Shown here in pieces: positions 10,314 through 20,440 of a DNA stretch of 64,000 bases (position 1 is its first letter; every line of letters starts with the position of its first letter). The stretch lies in contig WHVA01000029.1 of assembly GCA_015179125.1 (NCBI GenBank), positions 248,001 through 312,000 of the forward strand, written 5' to 3'. The notes below the pieces were generated by a model. That model was not told the origin of the DNA, searched no databases, and saw nothing but the letters and a program-made list of their open reading frames with translations. Origin of the DNA: Gautieria morchelliformis (taxonomy: Eukaryota > Basidiomycota > Agaricomycetes > Gomphales > Gomphaceae). Position numbers and translations under genes: made by a program.

Positions 10314-12217
10314 CTATATGGGAAACAGTAAGCTGCCACGAATACTAACGTCCTCGTCGTCATAATTTGTCTCTTTAATCGAGCGAATCACCAGAAAGGC
10401 CAGGGGGAAGGAGACCATCATGATGCTCCATCCTGCGAGCTGGGATGCGATACAAAGTATATGAAGTGAGGGTGGAGAAATGGCTTCAAGACATACTAGT
10501 TCGTTTAGGAAGGGAATCTTAACAGCGTCTATGCCGAAGCTTACGGCGGAGCCCTGCGTCAGGCGTGAGTCCACTCATGTTGTATGAAGATACCTGTACT
10601 AAAGCTACTCACTGCGCTCTGCATGGCCGAATAGAAACCAGCGCAGCGGGCAAGCCTGAGCGCGTCGTTTGTGAGCGCCGACCTATCAATCGGACAATGA
10701 GCGTGAGCGTCCCGAACTCGGAATCAGATATCTGAAACACCGCACATGGTCCAATATACGAGGGCCTGATAGCATGCGTCTACAAAATAGACTCCCAGGG
10801 TATTAAGTAAGCACTTGCAACAAATCTATCATATGAGGATATTCACAAAAGAAATATAAGGGGGCCTTTGTCATGTATGCCTTGTGCTTATAGTTGATGA
10901 GGTTTTCCGGGCCGGCGTTAGCACGTGTGAAAGTGAGCTGTGTGGCAGTTGCGGGGGCCACGATTAAAGGAGATTAACGCGAACTGACCTGCCAAGAAAG
11001 TGCACTTGCGCGTACGATAATTATCATAACAGACACAACTGCGAGCCCGATGTACCCACGTGTGCGACGAGGGAAGCGTTTGCTGTCAAGGACGAGGTAG
11101 CCGAACAGGGTTGCGCCAACAATGGCGCCGACAGCGGAGAGGGTGCTGTTGAGCGCACGCGTTGCCCCGTCGAAACGTGCGGCATTGACTGCGCCTTGAT
11201 ACGCATAGGCGAAATTGGACGCGAAGGACATGGGAAGGAGGGCTAGTGAGGGTACAGGTGAAAGCAAGAGGGAAAGCAAGGGAGACATACTCACTGAGCA
11301 TGCGCCAGTCAAAGAACACTTGGAAGGTGCCGACTACTTCGTCTCTGAATGTGGCGCGTCCCTGGAGCTTGACGAGGGATCCATCTGCGCGAATGACGCG
11401 GTTTGGGCCAAGGACGAGGAATGTGGAGGTGGTTCCAATGAATATAATTACAAGGAAGGCCTGGAATGTGAAGCTTGGGTGAGTAAGATTAACGGCAAAG
11501 ATATCATTGCTGTTACTATGTATGTTGACGTCGAGACAGCCTGGAGCTTCCCGCTTTCAATATTTATAGCGAGGGCAACGACGGAGCCGATGAACGCGCC
11601 GAATTGGAGCATAGCCCAGAATAAAGAGAAGGCCTTACCCTTGTCTTTCTCGAGGGGGTAGCCCATTACTATTTCGCCCTGGGCGGACCAGAGGAGCGAG
11701 GCAGACAGGCCGAGGAGTGCGCCGGCGAGAATGAGAAACCACTTGGTGCCCTGGGTTTGGTGACTTGGTAGTATATACGTGAGTAAGGGCCAGGGTGCTG
11801 GGGTGGGCACACACCACCAAAGGGCGCCGACATAGAGCGCATAGCCAAGGGTGCCGATGAAGAGGGCTACCGGGGGACCGAGGACTGGACGACAATTGTC
11901 GTGTCGGTGAGGGAGAGAACCTGAGAACAATTCAGATACGTAACGCACTGTTGCAAATTGCGCCACTAACGAAGCCAGCCAACGCGAAGAGGCCATACAG
12001 GGTGCCGTTGGCCGTGTCCGCGAGTGAGACGTCTTGTATCCCGCCAGCCCCAAGATTGGTTAGGGCGGTGAATATGCCGGGTGTGCAGAAAAATGTGAAA
12101 CCGACGAGGAATACCTGGAATGTAGGCGTCCTCCAGAAGGTATGTGAGATGCATGCAGATGTAGACGAGGAGTACGACAAGTACTAGGACTCACATGTAC
12201 CAGGGCGGCAGCTTCAT
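10314..12217 (-). CDS. UNC93-like MFS transporter (copy A, intact-looking)
   Basis: A multi-exon minus-strand gene. Exon 1 is only 23 bp (12217-12195, MKLPPWY) and ends at a GTGAGT donor; exon 2 (12130-11949) gives TPTFQVFLVGFTFFCTPGIF, then ALTNLGAGGIQD and LYGLFALAGFVSGAI; exon 3 starts at 11884 (LGPPVALFIGTLGYALYVGA). Later exons give TKWFLILAGALLGLSASLLW, AQGEIVMGYPLEKDKGKAFS, FLVLGPNRVIRADGSLVKLQ, SNFAYAYQGAVNAARF, then about 10,640-10,590 ARCAGFYSAMQSA. The last exons carry SAVSFGIDAVKIPFLNEL and IRSIKETNYDDEDV, ending at TAG 10316-10314. The order and the G-P-x-V-A and YPxE-K-G motifs are those of fungal UNC93/DUF895 membrane proteins, with about 11-12 hydrophobic helices. Substrate is unknown for fungal members. 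The ATG is the first one before exon 2 homology; an N-terminal extension cannot be excluded because foreign DNA lies only 20 bp upstream. Confidence 0.85.
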
Positions 12218-12241
12218 AGTGCAGCGTAGCGGTAAGGGCGA

Positions 12242-13312
12242 TGTTGTGATAAACGCAATTATCTTACTCAAATCATTTATATATAAAAAGAAACTAATAG
12301 AAAAACAAAAGAAAAACAAAAGAAAAATCAAAAGAAACACAAACTACATTCACGATAGACGTTGGCGCAGACGACGATCACACGAATTTTACGACACGCT
12401 ATATTACCCATAGATCGGGTAATATACAGGAGTTCGAGCGTCGGCCACGTGCGGTCGATCAGGGACGGCGCGCCTATCGGGTGATGGTATCAGCCATGAC
12501 GTCGACAGGCGCCAGGCCATAGGTACCGAGGGGTACGGGCACCAAACGCCGCAGAGAATAGTAGACTGCGCAGGGGTACAGGGTGTTGTGGAGTGACCTG
12601 AGAAAGTCATCTGCAACACATATACTCAATCAGCTGCCACACAAGAGAGGCACAGAGACAGCGGCTCCATCTCCAAGCCCAGCATATATGCTGGGCAGAG
12701 TAAAATCAAATCCATTTTCTATTTGAATCCCATGACACGTCTGACTGATTACTATCCTAACAACATGTGGACAGGGGCTTTGTATACTAGGTACAGATCT
12801 CTATTTCAAAGCCCAGACAATCCTGACACTATCCCCATCACCCTATGACTTTATGACTATAAATTAGTCACCCCTTAGCTACAAAGTAGTTTTTCGACCC
12901 ATCCATCCAATATCTTGAACACTAGTAGTTACTATCAACATAGTATAAATAGCTAGTACAAATGTATGAACAAAATTATCCAGAATCGATTTTTTCTGCC
13001 TCCTGAAATTGCTGTAATCTTGTTTGATAGTTACAGAGCTCAGTTCTTAACAGTTTATTCCAAATCTTCGTTGAGAGTCTACTATCACTGTTTACTCTAT
13101 ACTACCTTAAAAGCGAACGCTTTTGATTTGACTATCCCTTGGATCGACACTGTTCTTTTGTCGACACGGTCACGTGACCCTCATTCATCAGTGTTGCACG
13201 CGCCCCGAAGGGCTTAGTCAGCACACAGAGGGGAGGTGAACATAGTGGTTTCAACCACTAAGCAACAGATTTCATTTGATAAAAAGGCACTAATTAACAT
13301 TTTAATCTAAAA
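12242..13312. mobile_element. Unclassified insert flanked by GGCGA
   Basis: The sister copy reads straight across this point (46,675-46,690). Here 1071 bp intervene, flanked by GGCGA at 12,237-12,241 and 13,313-13,317, a 5-bp target duplication. The insert starts TGTTGTGATAAACG and ends AATCTAAAA. It carries an A-rich AAAAGAAAAAC array (12,285-12,345) and no coding sequence that I recognise. A tailed retroelement fragment or an LTR lacking a canonical CA end are both possible. Confidence 0.65.
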
Positions 13313-13317
13313 GGCGA

Positions 13318-14453
13318 CAGTGCTGGAAAAGTATACAGTAGTCATTTACTTAAATGGGGTGAAGGATTGAATAGCCAAGATACAAATCTGGGGAGGGTTG
13401 GGTCGAGGCCTCCCTTCTGCCGCCGCCGCGATGCGAGATGACATGCCAAACTGGGAGTCGGTTTAAAGGTCGCCGTGATGCATGACCGTGAGCAATTGGT
13501 CGTAATACATAGTACAGTATTCGTCCTAGGGTACGTAAGAAGGGTACTGCTTTTACTACTCATGAGAGAATGGAAACTTATGTAAAGCTCGAGATTAACT
13601 TCAATACTGTGGATATTGGATCTTGACAATTGAAATCCTGCCCCTTGAATTTCAGAGGTGACGACGCTCACGCACTGTAGTGAGTATGCCCTTACGCTGA
13701 GATCTATGGCTGAAATTCAAGTTTGAGCCATATTCAGCAGCGTCACTCATCACGCTACCCAATGAGAGCCATTGCACCTACGAAACCGGCGCGTCACGCT
13801 AAAAGGCCGTGAGCAATTGGTCGTAATACTACAGCATTCAGGTGCTTCACCCCTAAGAATTTCGGCTAATACAAAATATGTCTAGCCATGTACGCGAGGG
13901 TCAATCGATCCAAGCTGGAGGTTGATGCATGAAAGGTGAAGTTTGAGCTTGGAAGCTTGAATTACATAAAGTCACGAGTTGCTTTTGTTTGGTGGTGTTT
14001 GCAGCTAAGTATAGAACATCTCCTGACGCGTTACTTGCATACTCTCAGAACTATCCGTCGATTCCAGCTTTGTGCAATCCCCCTGACCTTTCGAAGTTGG
14101 TAAGGCCAATTATTCTATCTCATCATGCATTCCAGCCGGAACGAATTCACTGGCAGGGGTACAGCCTTACAACATGCATGCACGTGTCCGAGTCATATAT
14201 GAAACTGCGTATGACTTGTCCTTTCCTTGCTTCTATCCCAACATGTGGCCGCCACAGTATGTAAAACCATCCGAGTCCTGGATCTAGTAGATTCACCCCG
14301 CACGGTGGCTACAATGCATAATATATACACTGCGAGCTATTCTGCCGCGTTTAGCAAACAAATTAGACAAGAATCACGTCGAATTGATCTTCTTGACCGA
14401 AAGTTACCATCTCCCCTTGCAGTGGCACATTGCATATAGAAACTATGGCCGTG
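13318..14453. other. Duplicated non-coding DNA, no gene recognised
   Basis: Shared with 46,680-47,895. A 23-bp word CCGTGAGCAATTGGTCGTAA-TAC occurs twice, 321 bp apart (13,486 and 13,807), and both occurrences persist in the partner. A short reading with a possible GTATGT donor exists in the partner near 47,540-47,630, but the donor is deleted here. Confidence 0.5.
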
Positions 14454-14455
14454 GC

Positions 14456-14624
14456 TGTTGAATACCATCGCTCAACCATTAGTCACTCTGTGGTCACTCG
14501 TGGTTCCCATTTCCATCTCCTACCGAATCCCTTAGTTACAGTAGCTACAGTCGCTGTATATTTTTCTGAGACTCGCTGGTCGAATATCATCTTCTTTATC
14601 CCTAACTATCATCTACTCTCTTCA
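14456..14624 (+). mobile_element. 5' LTR of a Ty1/copia element
   Basis: A 169-bp block starts TGTTGAATACC and ends CTCTCTTCA, just after the duplicated host DNA ends and just before a tRNA-type primer site. Short LTRs of this size are usual for copia elements. The matching 3' LTR has been lost. Confidence 0.7.
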
Positions 14625-14645
14625 GGTTATGGGCCCCGCGCTCTA
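14625..14645 (+). promoter_or_regulatory. Primer-binding site, initiator tRNA-Met half-tRNA type
   Basis: GGTTATGGGCCCCGCGCTC directly follows the LTR. It resembles the complement of the initiator tRNA-Met anticodon arm (GGGTTATGAGCCC...), the half-tRNA primer known from copia-type elements, with a few mismatches. Confidence 0.6.
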
Positions 14646-14693
14646 AACCATAGTCCAAAGTAAAGTAGAAAATTTTCTGTAACAATCGCCGTT

Positions 14694-15026
14694 ATGTCTG
14701 CCCTCACACAGCCGAGCTCCCTATACCGGATCGAACCGCTCACCGGAGATAACTATCCCATGTGGAAGGAGAAGATGCGATGGATCTTGCTTGAGCAAGA
14801 TCTATGGGAACATGCATCGGGTCAGGCGACGAAACCAGTGCTGGCTGACAATAAAAATGTAATGGCCCCGGAGAAACAGGCGATTGCGGATTGGATGAAA
14901 AGGGATCAACAGGCCTTTGCAGCAATCAGTTTACATATCAGCGATGATTACCTGGGCTATACATACGGTGCCTCGAAGGCACGCGAGGTATGGCTAGCCC
15001 TGTTTACAATCTTCGAAGCCACTCCC
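14694..15026 (+). pseudogene. Ty1/copia gag N-terminal fragment
   Basis: Starts MSALTQPSSLYRIEPLTGDN, then YPMWKEKMRWILLEQDLWEH, a classic copia-type gag (UBN2/DUF4219-like) beginning: L-x-G-x-N-Y-x-W-K. It runs through WMKRDQQAFAAISLHISDDY and AREVWLALFTIFEA with no lesion. At about 15,026 it fuses into the body of an unrelated 1-kb LTR, so the last part of gag, the zinc knuckle and all of pol are gone. The start is fixed by the family N-terminus, 49 bp after the primer site. Confidence 0.88.
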
Positions 15027-15998
15027 TGGCATCTTCGCCAGAGTTCGCCTCACCCCCCGACCACTCCTCCTCTACGTCCACTCTATTCGCTGTTGGCCCC
15101 ATTCTCCGAACCGCTATTCGCTGCTCGCACATTTCGCCAGCAGGCACACCATCAAATATGATCGATACCATTTACCTGGCGTGATGGTTCATCACTAACC
15201 CCATCATCTTCTTAATCCAACCCCTTTGGGTGTTCATATGGCCAAAGTGTGTTCACGGGACGTCCCTTCCATAGGTCATGTGGGATCAACCCAGTAGACG
15301 AAGAGTCCGTGCAGGTTAGCATGTATGTGGGTCCCAAGACATGGTTTCATACATAGGTGCCTTCGCCACCTTTACTCTCCGTCGTTTCATGTTCGCACTC
15401 TTCCCTCACTCTATTGTATGTTTATTCCATCTACTTAGTATCATGACTGCGCACCCCTATCCAACCCTGACTCACCACGGCCTCTTTCCTATTCACTAAT
15501 ACTTTACGAGCATTCGATATAAGTAGTTTACATTCGCATGTATATTCTCCAGTTCAATTATCATACGTTGTCCATCTTGTGCAAACTTGACCTTGCTGTG
15601 ATCATCGTCTTGAGCCTTCTCCTGGAGATTTCTATCTTCAACCAGAAGAGGACTTAGGCATCACTGGTGAGTTCCCATACTCCGTCTTTGTTACCTTAGC
15701 CTTCGAACTATTTTCTGTGCTGTCGGCGAAGGGCTCCGAAGGAGCACCTTCGCCAGCGAAGGGATTGTCGCTACTTAGACAGCCCTTCCTTGACACCTTG
15801 TACGTTACATCATCAAGTGCCACGGCCTACTTCGCTAAGACTGTAGATAGGGCAAGCTCTGTTCGGGCAAACCTTTTATCTTGTGAACATTTGTTGGTTC
15901 ACCTATTCACCAAACAGCATACTTATTCGCACAAGTCATTCGGGCATTCGCTGTGTTCACTAATACACGATATTAATGCCTACAAACCAATCTTGACA
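15027..15998 (+). mobile_element. 1-kb-family LTR, 5' truncated, fused to copia gag
   Basis: Aligns with 42,956-43,934 and with the body of 1735-2974. The first 50 or so bases of the LTR are missing, replaced by copia gag. It ends CTTGACA at 15,998, and LINE sequence follows at once. It carries a GGCGAAGG...CCTTCGCC hairpin at 15,725-15,754 that copy 1735-2974 lacks. Confidence 0.85.
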
Positions 15999-16004
15999 AG
16001 AGCC

Positions 16005-16679
16005 TTGCATATGCTTAAAATGTCAGAGATATGCCAGCCACCTTGCTGCAGCGTGCGAGGAAAGGGAGACGTGTGGCATGTGCGTGAAGGAGCACAGAAC
16101 GGCAGCGTGCGAGGAAACAGACCCGGACAGATTCAGATGCGTAAATTGTGATACGAAGGGTCATGCGTCATGGGACAGGACATGCCCAAAATACATTGGA
16201 GCAAGCGACAGAATTGAAAGGGATGATCTGGAAGGCACATACAAATTTTTCCCAGACGAAAACCTGTGGACCTGGGAACAGCAGGACTGCCAGGGGAGCG
16301 CCAATGATGGAATTGCGTGGATGGTGGTGGCAGAAGAACATGGACGACGGGCAGCAGGGGCGCAAGGGAAGCAGAGAACGGCGCAAGGGGAAGGCTTGGC
16401 AAGGCAGACACAGCAAGGGGCGGTAGGCCAGACACAGCAGGGGGTAGTAGGCCAGGCGCAGCAGGGGGCGGTAGGCCAGACACAGCAGAGAAGGGCAGCG
16501 GTAAACCCACAAATTGGGCACAGGGACAACGGATGGCAGCGGCAACCGGCAAGAAGCAGGTCAAGGCCAACCACCAGGCCAGGTTCGAGGCAAACCATGA
16601 TAAGCGAGCATTTCCAGAATAGTGCAGGTGGGGGAAGAAGTGAACTGAGAGTAGACAAAAATGGGGATGCAGCAGAATG
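16005..16679 (+). pseudogene. LINE ORF1, zinc-knuckle nucleic-acid-binding protein, C-terminal part
   Basis: The reading gives two or more CCHC-type knuckles: CEERETCGMCVKEHRTAACE, then CVNCDTKGHASWDRTCPKY. An acidic stretch follows (LEGTYKFFPDENLWTWEQ), then a Gln/Gly/Val tandem repeat of about nine residues (GAVGQTQQG-like, near 16,410-16,490) and a basic Arg/Pro tail, ending at TGA 16,678-16,680. The next frame opens at ATG 16,677, overlapping by 4 bp (ATGA), the usual LINE ORF1/ORF2 arrangement. The N-terminal part is lost to the upstream LTR. Confidence 0.85.
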
Positions 16680-17660
16680 AGTGACAATACAGCACCAAAA
16701 ACAGCGTTAAGGATAAGACAGCAGAATGTTAACAAGTTGTTGTATGCCACTAACGACCTTTTAGGAAAATGCCCGCCCAGCAAGTATGACATCATAGCGG
16801 TTCAAGAGCCATACATCGACGACCTAGGCAACGCACGAGCAACACACCACTGGTACACAATATATCCGAAAACGCACTACAGGGACAAGGAGAAACGAAC
16901 CCAATCGATGATACTAGTAAACAGGAGCATAAAGACGGACACGTGGGAAGAAATGGATGTGGGTCACCCAGACGTGACAGGGATCAGGATAAAAACGCAG
17001 TCCGGTGTCGTGCTAATATTCAACTACTACTGCAACTGTGCGCACTCAGAGAGTATACAACAGACTAACGTGTTTCTACAGGCACGGGCAGGGTATGAAG
17101 AGGGGGCCGAGCAGTACGCGGGTATGATATGGCTCAGGGACTTCAACAGGCACCACCCCCAATGGGACGAGGCGCGTAACGCACACCTGTTTACCTGAGG
17201 AAATCTGGATGCTGCTCAAATCCTCTTAGAGGCGACGATAGAGCCAACACTCATCGCACAGTCGACAGGCAATCACACGAGAACAGACAATGTTTTCATG
17301 TCAGCAGCGCTCCTAGACAACGTCATCCAGTGCACCATGGTCCCCAAAGACCAGCCAGCCTGCAGCGACCACCTCCCGATTGACATGGTGCTAGATTTAG
17401 CCACTATTGCAACGCAAGATGCTCCCAGGCACAATTACCGGATGGTAGACTGGACAGAGTACAACAAGCTGCTGGAGGAGAACATGAAGGAGGTGAGGAG
17501 GGAAGTGCCAACCAGTGCACAGGAGTTCGACAGAATGCTGGAAGGGGTGAACAGGGCAATCGTAGAGACGACGAGCAAGCTAGTGCCGGTAACCAAGCAC
17601 ACCCTGTACATGAAGCGGTGGTGGACAAAGGAGCTGACATCGCTGAGAAGGGGCACTAGA
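16677..17660 (+). pseudogene. LINE ORF2 endonuclease domain (EEP/APE type)
   Basis: MSDNTAPKTALRIRQQNVNK carries the QQN motif; IAVQEPYIDDLG is the QEP catalytic Glu segment; MIWLRDFNRHHPQWDEARN corresponds to the GDFN motif but with Leu-Arg for Cys-Gly; ACSDHLPIDMVL is the SDH motif. A TGA at 17,197-17,199 breaks the frame, which resumes as GNLDAAQILLEATI. The spacer RMVDWTEYNKLLEENMKEV leads to RRWWTKEL, typical of the EN-RT linker, ending at TGA near 17,663. The endonuclease nicks target DNA in living relatives. Confidence 0.87.
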
Positions 17661-19510
17661 TGAAGAGCACGGCAGGCCTACGACCGGCGCAATGACCCTA
17701 CAGACGAAGTGCACGCGAGGTACAAGAAGGCCAGGAATGAGTACACGGCGGCCATACAGAAGTATAAACAGGAGCACTGGGAGGAGTTCCTAGCCACCGT
17801 AAACAAGCACACGGTATGGACAGCCAACTGCTTCATCACCAGGTAATCCACAGATGGCGGCAAAGCAAGGGTGCCCACGCTCAGCACCAAGTGAGAAGAC
17901 GGCTCTAAGTGAGTCACAGTGACAAAAGATGAAAAGTCAAATATGCTCTGGCGGACATTCTTCCCACCATCACAGAGCAGCAATGCACAGGCCCTGAGCG
18001 AACAGGAATACCCACCCCCGGCCTTCGTGTATGAGGAGATAACTGAAGATCAGATCAGGAGAGCCATCAGACATACCAATTCCTTCAAGGCCCCAGGTGC
18101 AAACGGGATACCGAACGTGGTGCTCAAGCAGTGCGTTCAAAGCCTGATGCCATACATCAAGCAGCTTTTCAGGGCAACTTTACGCTGCGGATTTACCCAG
18201 TGCTGTGGAGGGACTCAGACGTCTTAGTGCTGCGCAAGCCAGGCAAGAGCGATTATACAGTTCCAGGCGCCTACCGCCCGATTGCATTACTGGACACGCT
18301 GGGAAAAGTACTGTCATCGTGCGTAGCAGAGGATCTAGGGAAGATGGCGGAGCTACATAAGCTACTCCCAGACAATCACTATGGGTGCAGGCAGGGGAGG
18401 ACAATGGCCAATGCATTACATTACACGATAGCTAAGGTGAAGAACACGTGGAGGAAGGGACAGGCAGTAGGAGCGCTGTTTTTGGATATAAAGGGGGCCT
18501 TTCCAAGCATTATCTTAGACCAACTGATACACAACATGCGCAGCAGGGGGGTACCACAGGAGTACATGGAGTGGATCCGATGGAAGGTGGAAGGGCGTAT
18601 TGTGGTCCTCAAGTTCGATTACTACAGCTCCCAGCCAACAGCGATTCTAAGGGGGATGGACCAAGGGTGCCCACTTTCCGCTATTGCGTATCAATTTTAC
18701 AATGCAGGGCTGCTCGACATCACAAGGCGAGACAACGGCAAGGACGCAGTAGCTTTCATGGATGACACAACGTTCCTGGTGGAGGGGGCAAACTTAGAGG
18801 AGGCTTTCAACAAGCTAAAAGATGTAGTTCACAGAGAGGGCGGAGCATTAGACTAGGCAGCTGAGCACGACTATCAGTTTGCCCTAGATAAGGTTGGGCT
18901 GATGGGTTTCGCTAGGAAGTGGGACAGAGATCCAACAGGGGTGAAGAAGACGAAGCCAGCAGCCAGGCCCTCCATCACAATTGGCGATCAGGAGATAGCC
19001 CCAACCGAGTGCATAAATATTTGGGGATAATGCTAGACCAGGAGCTCAGATTCAAACACCAGGTCAATTACGCGCTGAAGAAGGGAACCAAGGTAATGGA
19101 TCAGTATCACAGAATCGCCAGGACAGCGAAAGGGGTATCAGCTAAGCACATGAGGCAGTTCTACATAACGGTCATCATACCGAGGACATTATACGCAGCT
19201 GACATGTTCTTAGTGCCAGAAACCAAGGGTGCCAGAGGAACAAAAGGCTTTATTAACAAACTAGCCAGGATCCAAAGACAAGCAGCGCTAGCAATTACAG
19301 GGGCGATGAGGACGATGGCAAACGATGTGGTCAATGCGCACGTGAATCTGCTGCCGTTCCACCTACTAGTATCAAAGATTATGCACCGCGCAGCAGTCAG
19401 GCTAACATGCTTGCACACACAGCACCCTCTCTCAAAGCAAGTAAAGAGAGCTTCCAAGAGATACGTCAAGAGGCACAGATCCCCGCTGCACGACATAATG
19501 CACGGATTCG
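17661..19510 (+). pseudogene. LINE ORF2 reverse transcriptase domain, degenerate
   Basis: RT motifs occur in order: FKAPGANGIPNVVLK, LRKPGKSDYTVPGAYRPIAL, DNHYGCRQGRTMANALH, LFLDIKGAFPSI, GMDQGCPLSA and the palm box VAFMDDTTFLVEG (YADD-type altered to FMDD). Thumb-like sequence follows (YLGIMLDQELRF, with ILYAADMF-type motif). Stops lie near 17,847, 17,895, 18,856 and a frameshift near 18,180 and 18,910. It cannot make an active enzyme. Confidence 0.87.
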
Positions 19511-20210
19511 ACTTACAGCCAGAGTGAATGGAGACGATCAAGGTTGTAAGACGTGGGCCCAAGTGGAAGCCGGCATTCGAGGGCAGCACCCCGGAGACAG
19601 GAGCACAGCGGTGGAAGGAGGAGCAGAAGATACAGCGGAAGTCACCATGTACACTGACGGGTCGATGCTAGACGGGGGAGTGGGCGCAGCGGCGGTCTTG
19701 TATCGGAGAGGCACAGCGAAGAGGGTGGTCAGAAAGTACATGGGGACGGCCAATGAACACACTGTGTTTGAGGCTGAGCTCCTAGGCGTGGCGTTGGGAG
19801 CAAAGATGATAAGGGAAGAGGGCTATGGGACGCACATGTTAGGCCTGGACAACCAAGCCGCCATACAAACAACCAGAGAGGAAAGGGCCATATCAGGACA
19901 GTATCTGGTGGATGCAGTGCATGAGCAGATGGAGGCGATAAAAAGGGAAAAAGGAGGGAGGGCGACGGTGATCATGAGGTGGATACCGGGGCATGAGGGC
20001 GTCAAGGGAAACGAAAGGGCGGACAGGGAGGCGAAGAGAGCAGTGAGAGGCAAGTCCACCAAGGAACGAGACGAGCTGCCAGTGTGCAGAAGCAAAATGC
20101 CAATCAGCAGATCGGCAGAGCTGTGGAGACACCACAAGGCACTAAAACAGCAAGCTAGAGAAGATTTCGCGAGGTCACCAAGGGCCCATTACCATCAGGA
20201 AAAACCCGAA
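19511..20210 (+). pseudogene. LINE RNase H domain, C-terminal end of ORF2
   Basis: VTMYTDGSMLDGGVGAAAVL is the first catalytic Asp motif (YTDGS); HTVFEAELLGVALG supplies the Glu; MLGLDNQAAIQT the second Asp; RWIPGHEGVKGNERADREAK the H-x-G...D end. All four catalytic acids are present, so this domain is better kept than the RT. The sequence loses homology at about 20,200 within a piece reading GSGAYQHVAS in another frame. Confidence 0.85.
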
Positions 20211-20317
20211 ATTCTGGTAGTGGCGCCTACCAGCACGTCGCGTCACGTGGTCTACCGTAGCCCACATAGTCGTGTGCGTGGCTGCGTAAGTCCACATAGT
20301 CCTCCGTGCTCAAACGT

Positions 20318-20391
20318 CCCTATGTATCATATGTTAGATACATATCCGGGCCCTTTCTACCATAGACATCTGCTGTCTATGGTCGGCTAGA
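20318..20391. repeat. Paired hairpins ending CTAG
   Basis: ATGTATC...GATACAT (about 20,321-20,342) and CCATAGACA-TCTGC-TGTCTATGG (about 20,361-20,383) are perfect inverted repeats. The second is followed by TCGGCTAG. A hairpin a few bases before CTRR is the shape of a Helitron 3' end, but the next base is A rather than T. Confidence 0.4.
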
Positions 20392-20440
20392 GTGCAAGCG
20401 CATATCTACTATAGAAATACAAGGCGCAGACTGTACACAC

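Larger units (their letters stand above)
10946..14453. repeat. Segmental duplication, left copy (partner 45,420-47,895)
   Basis: Same order and orientation as 45,420-47,895: 5' two thirds of the UNC93-like gene, then about 1.1 kb of unassigned DNA. This copy has an extra 1071-bp insert (12,242-13,312) and lacks about 60 bp near 14,217 that the partner keeps. The left edge is inside an UNC93 intron; the right edge abuts the copia LTR at 14,456. Confidence 0.9.
15999..20210 (+). mobile_element. LINE (APE endonuclease, RT, RNase H), degenerate, 5' and 3' truncated
   Basis: ORF1 zinc-knuckle protein, then endonuclease, reverse transcriptase and RNase H on one strand: the layout of fungal Tad-like LINEs. 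The 5' end is cut at an LTR end (15,998). No poly(A) tail follows the RNase H; a hairpin-rich 200-bp stretch does. Many stops mark it as long dead. Confidence 0.88.

Noticed and set aside
13342..13671. 109-codon minus-strand gene
   Set aside because: Ser/Thr-rich reading with no motif, its counterpart near 46,705-46,995 is broken by small indels, and no splice or start context supports it.
16133..16795. Long minus-strand frames opposite LINE ORF1
   Set aside because: They are antisense shadows of the Gln/Gly repeat and zinc-knuckle coding region.
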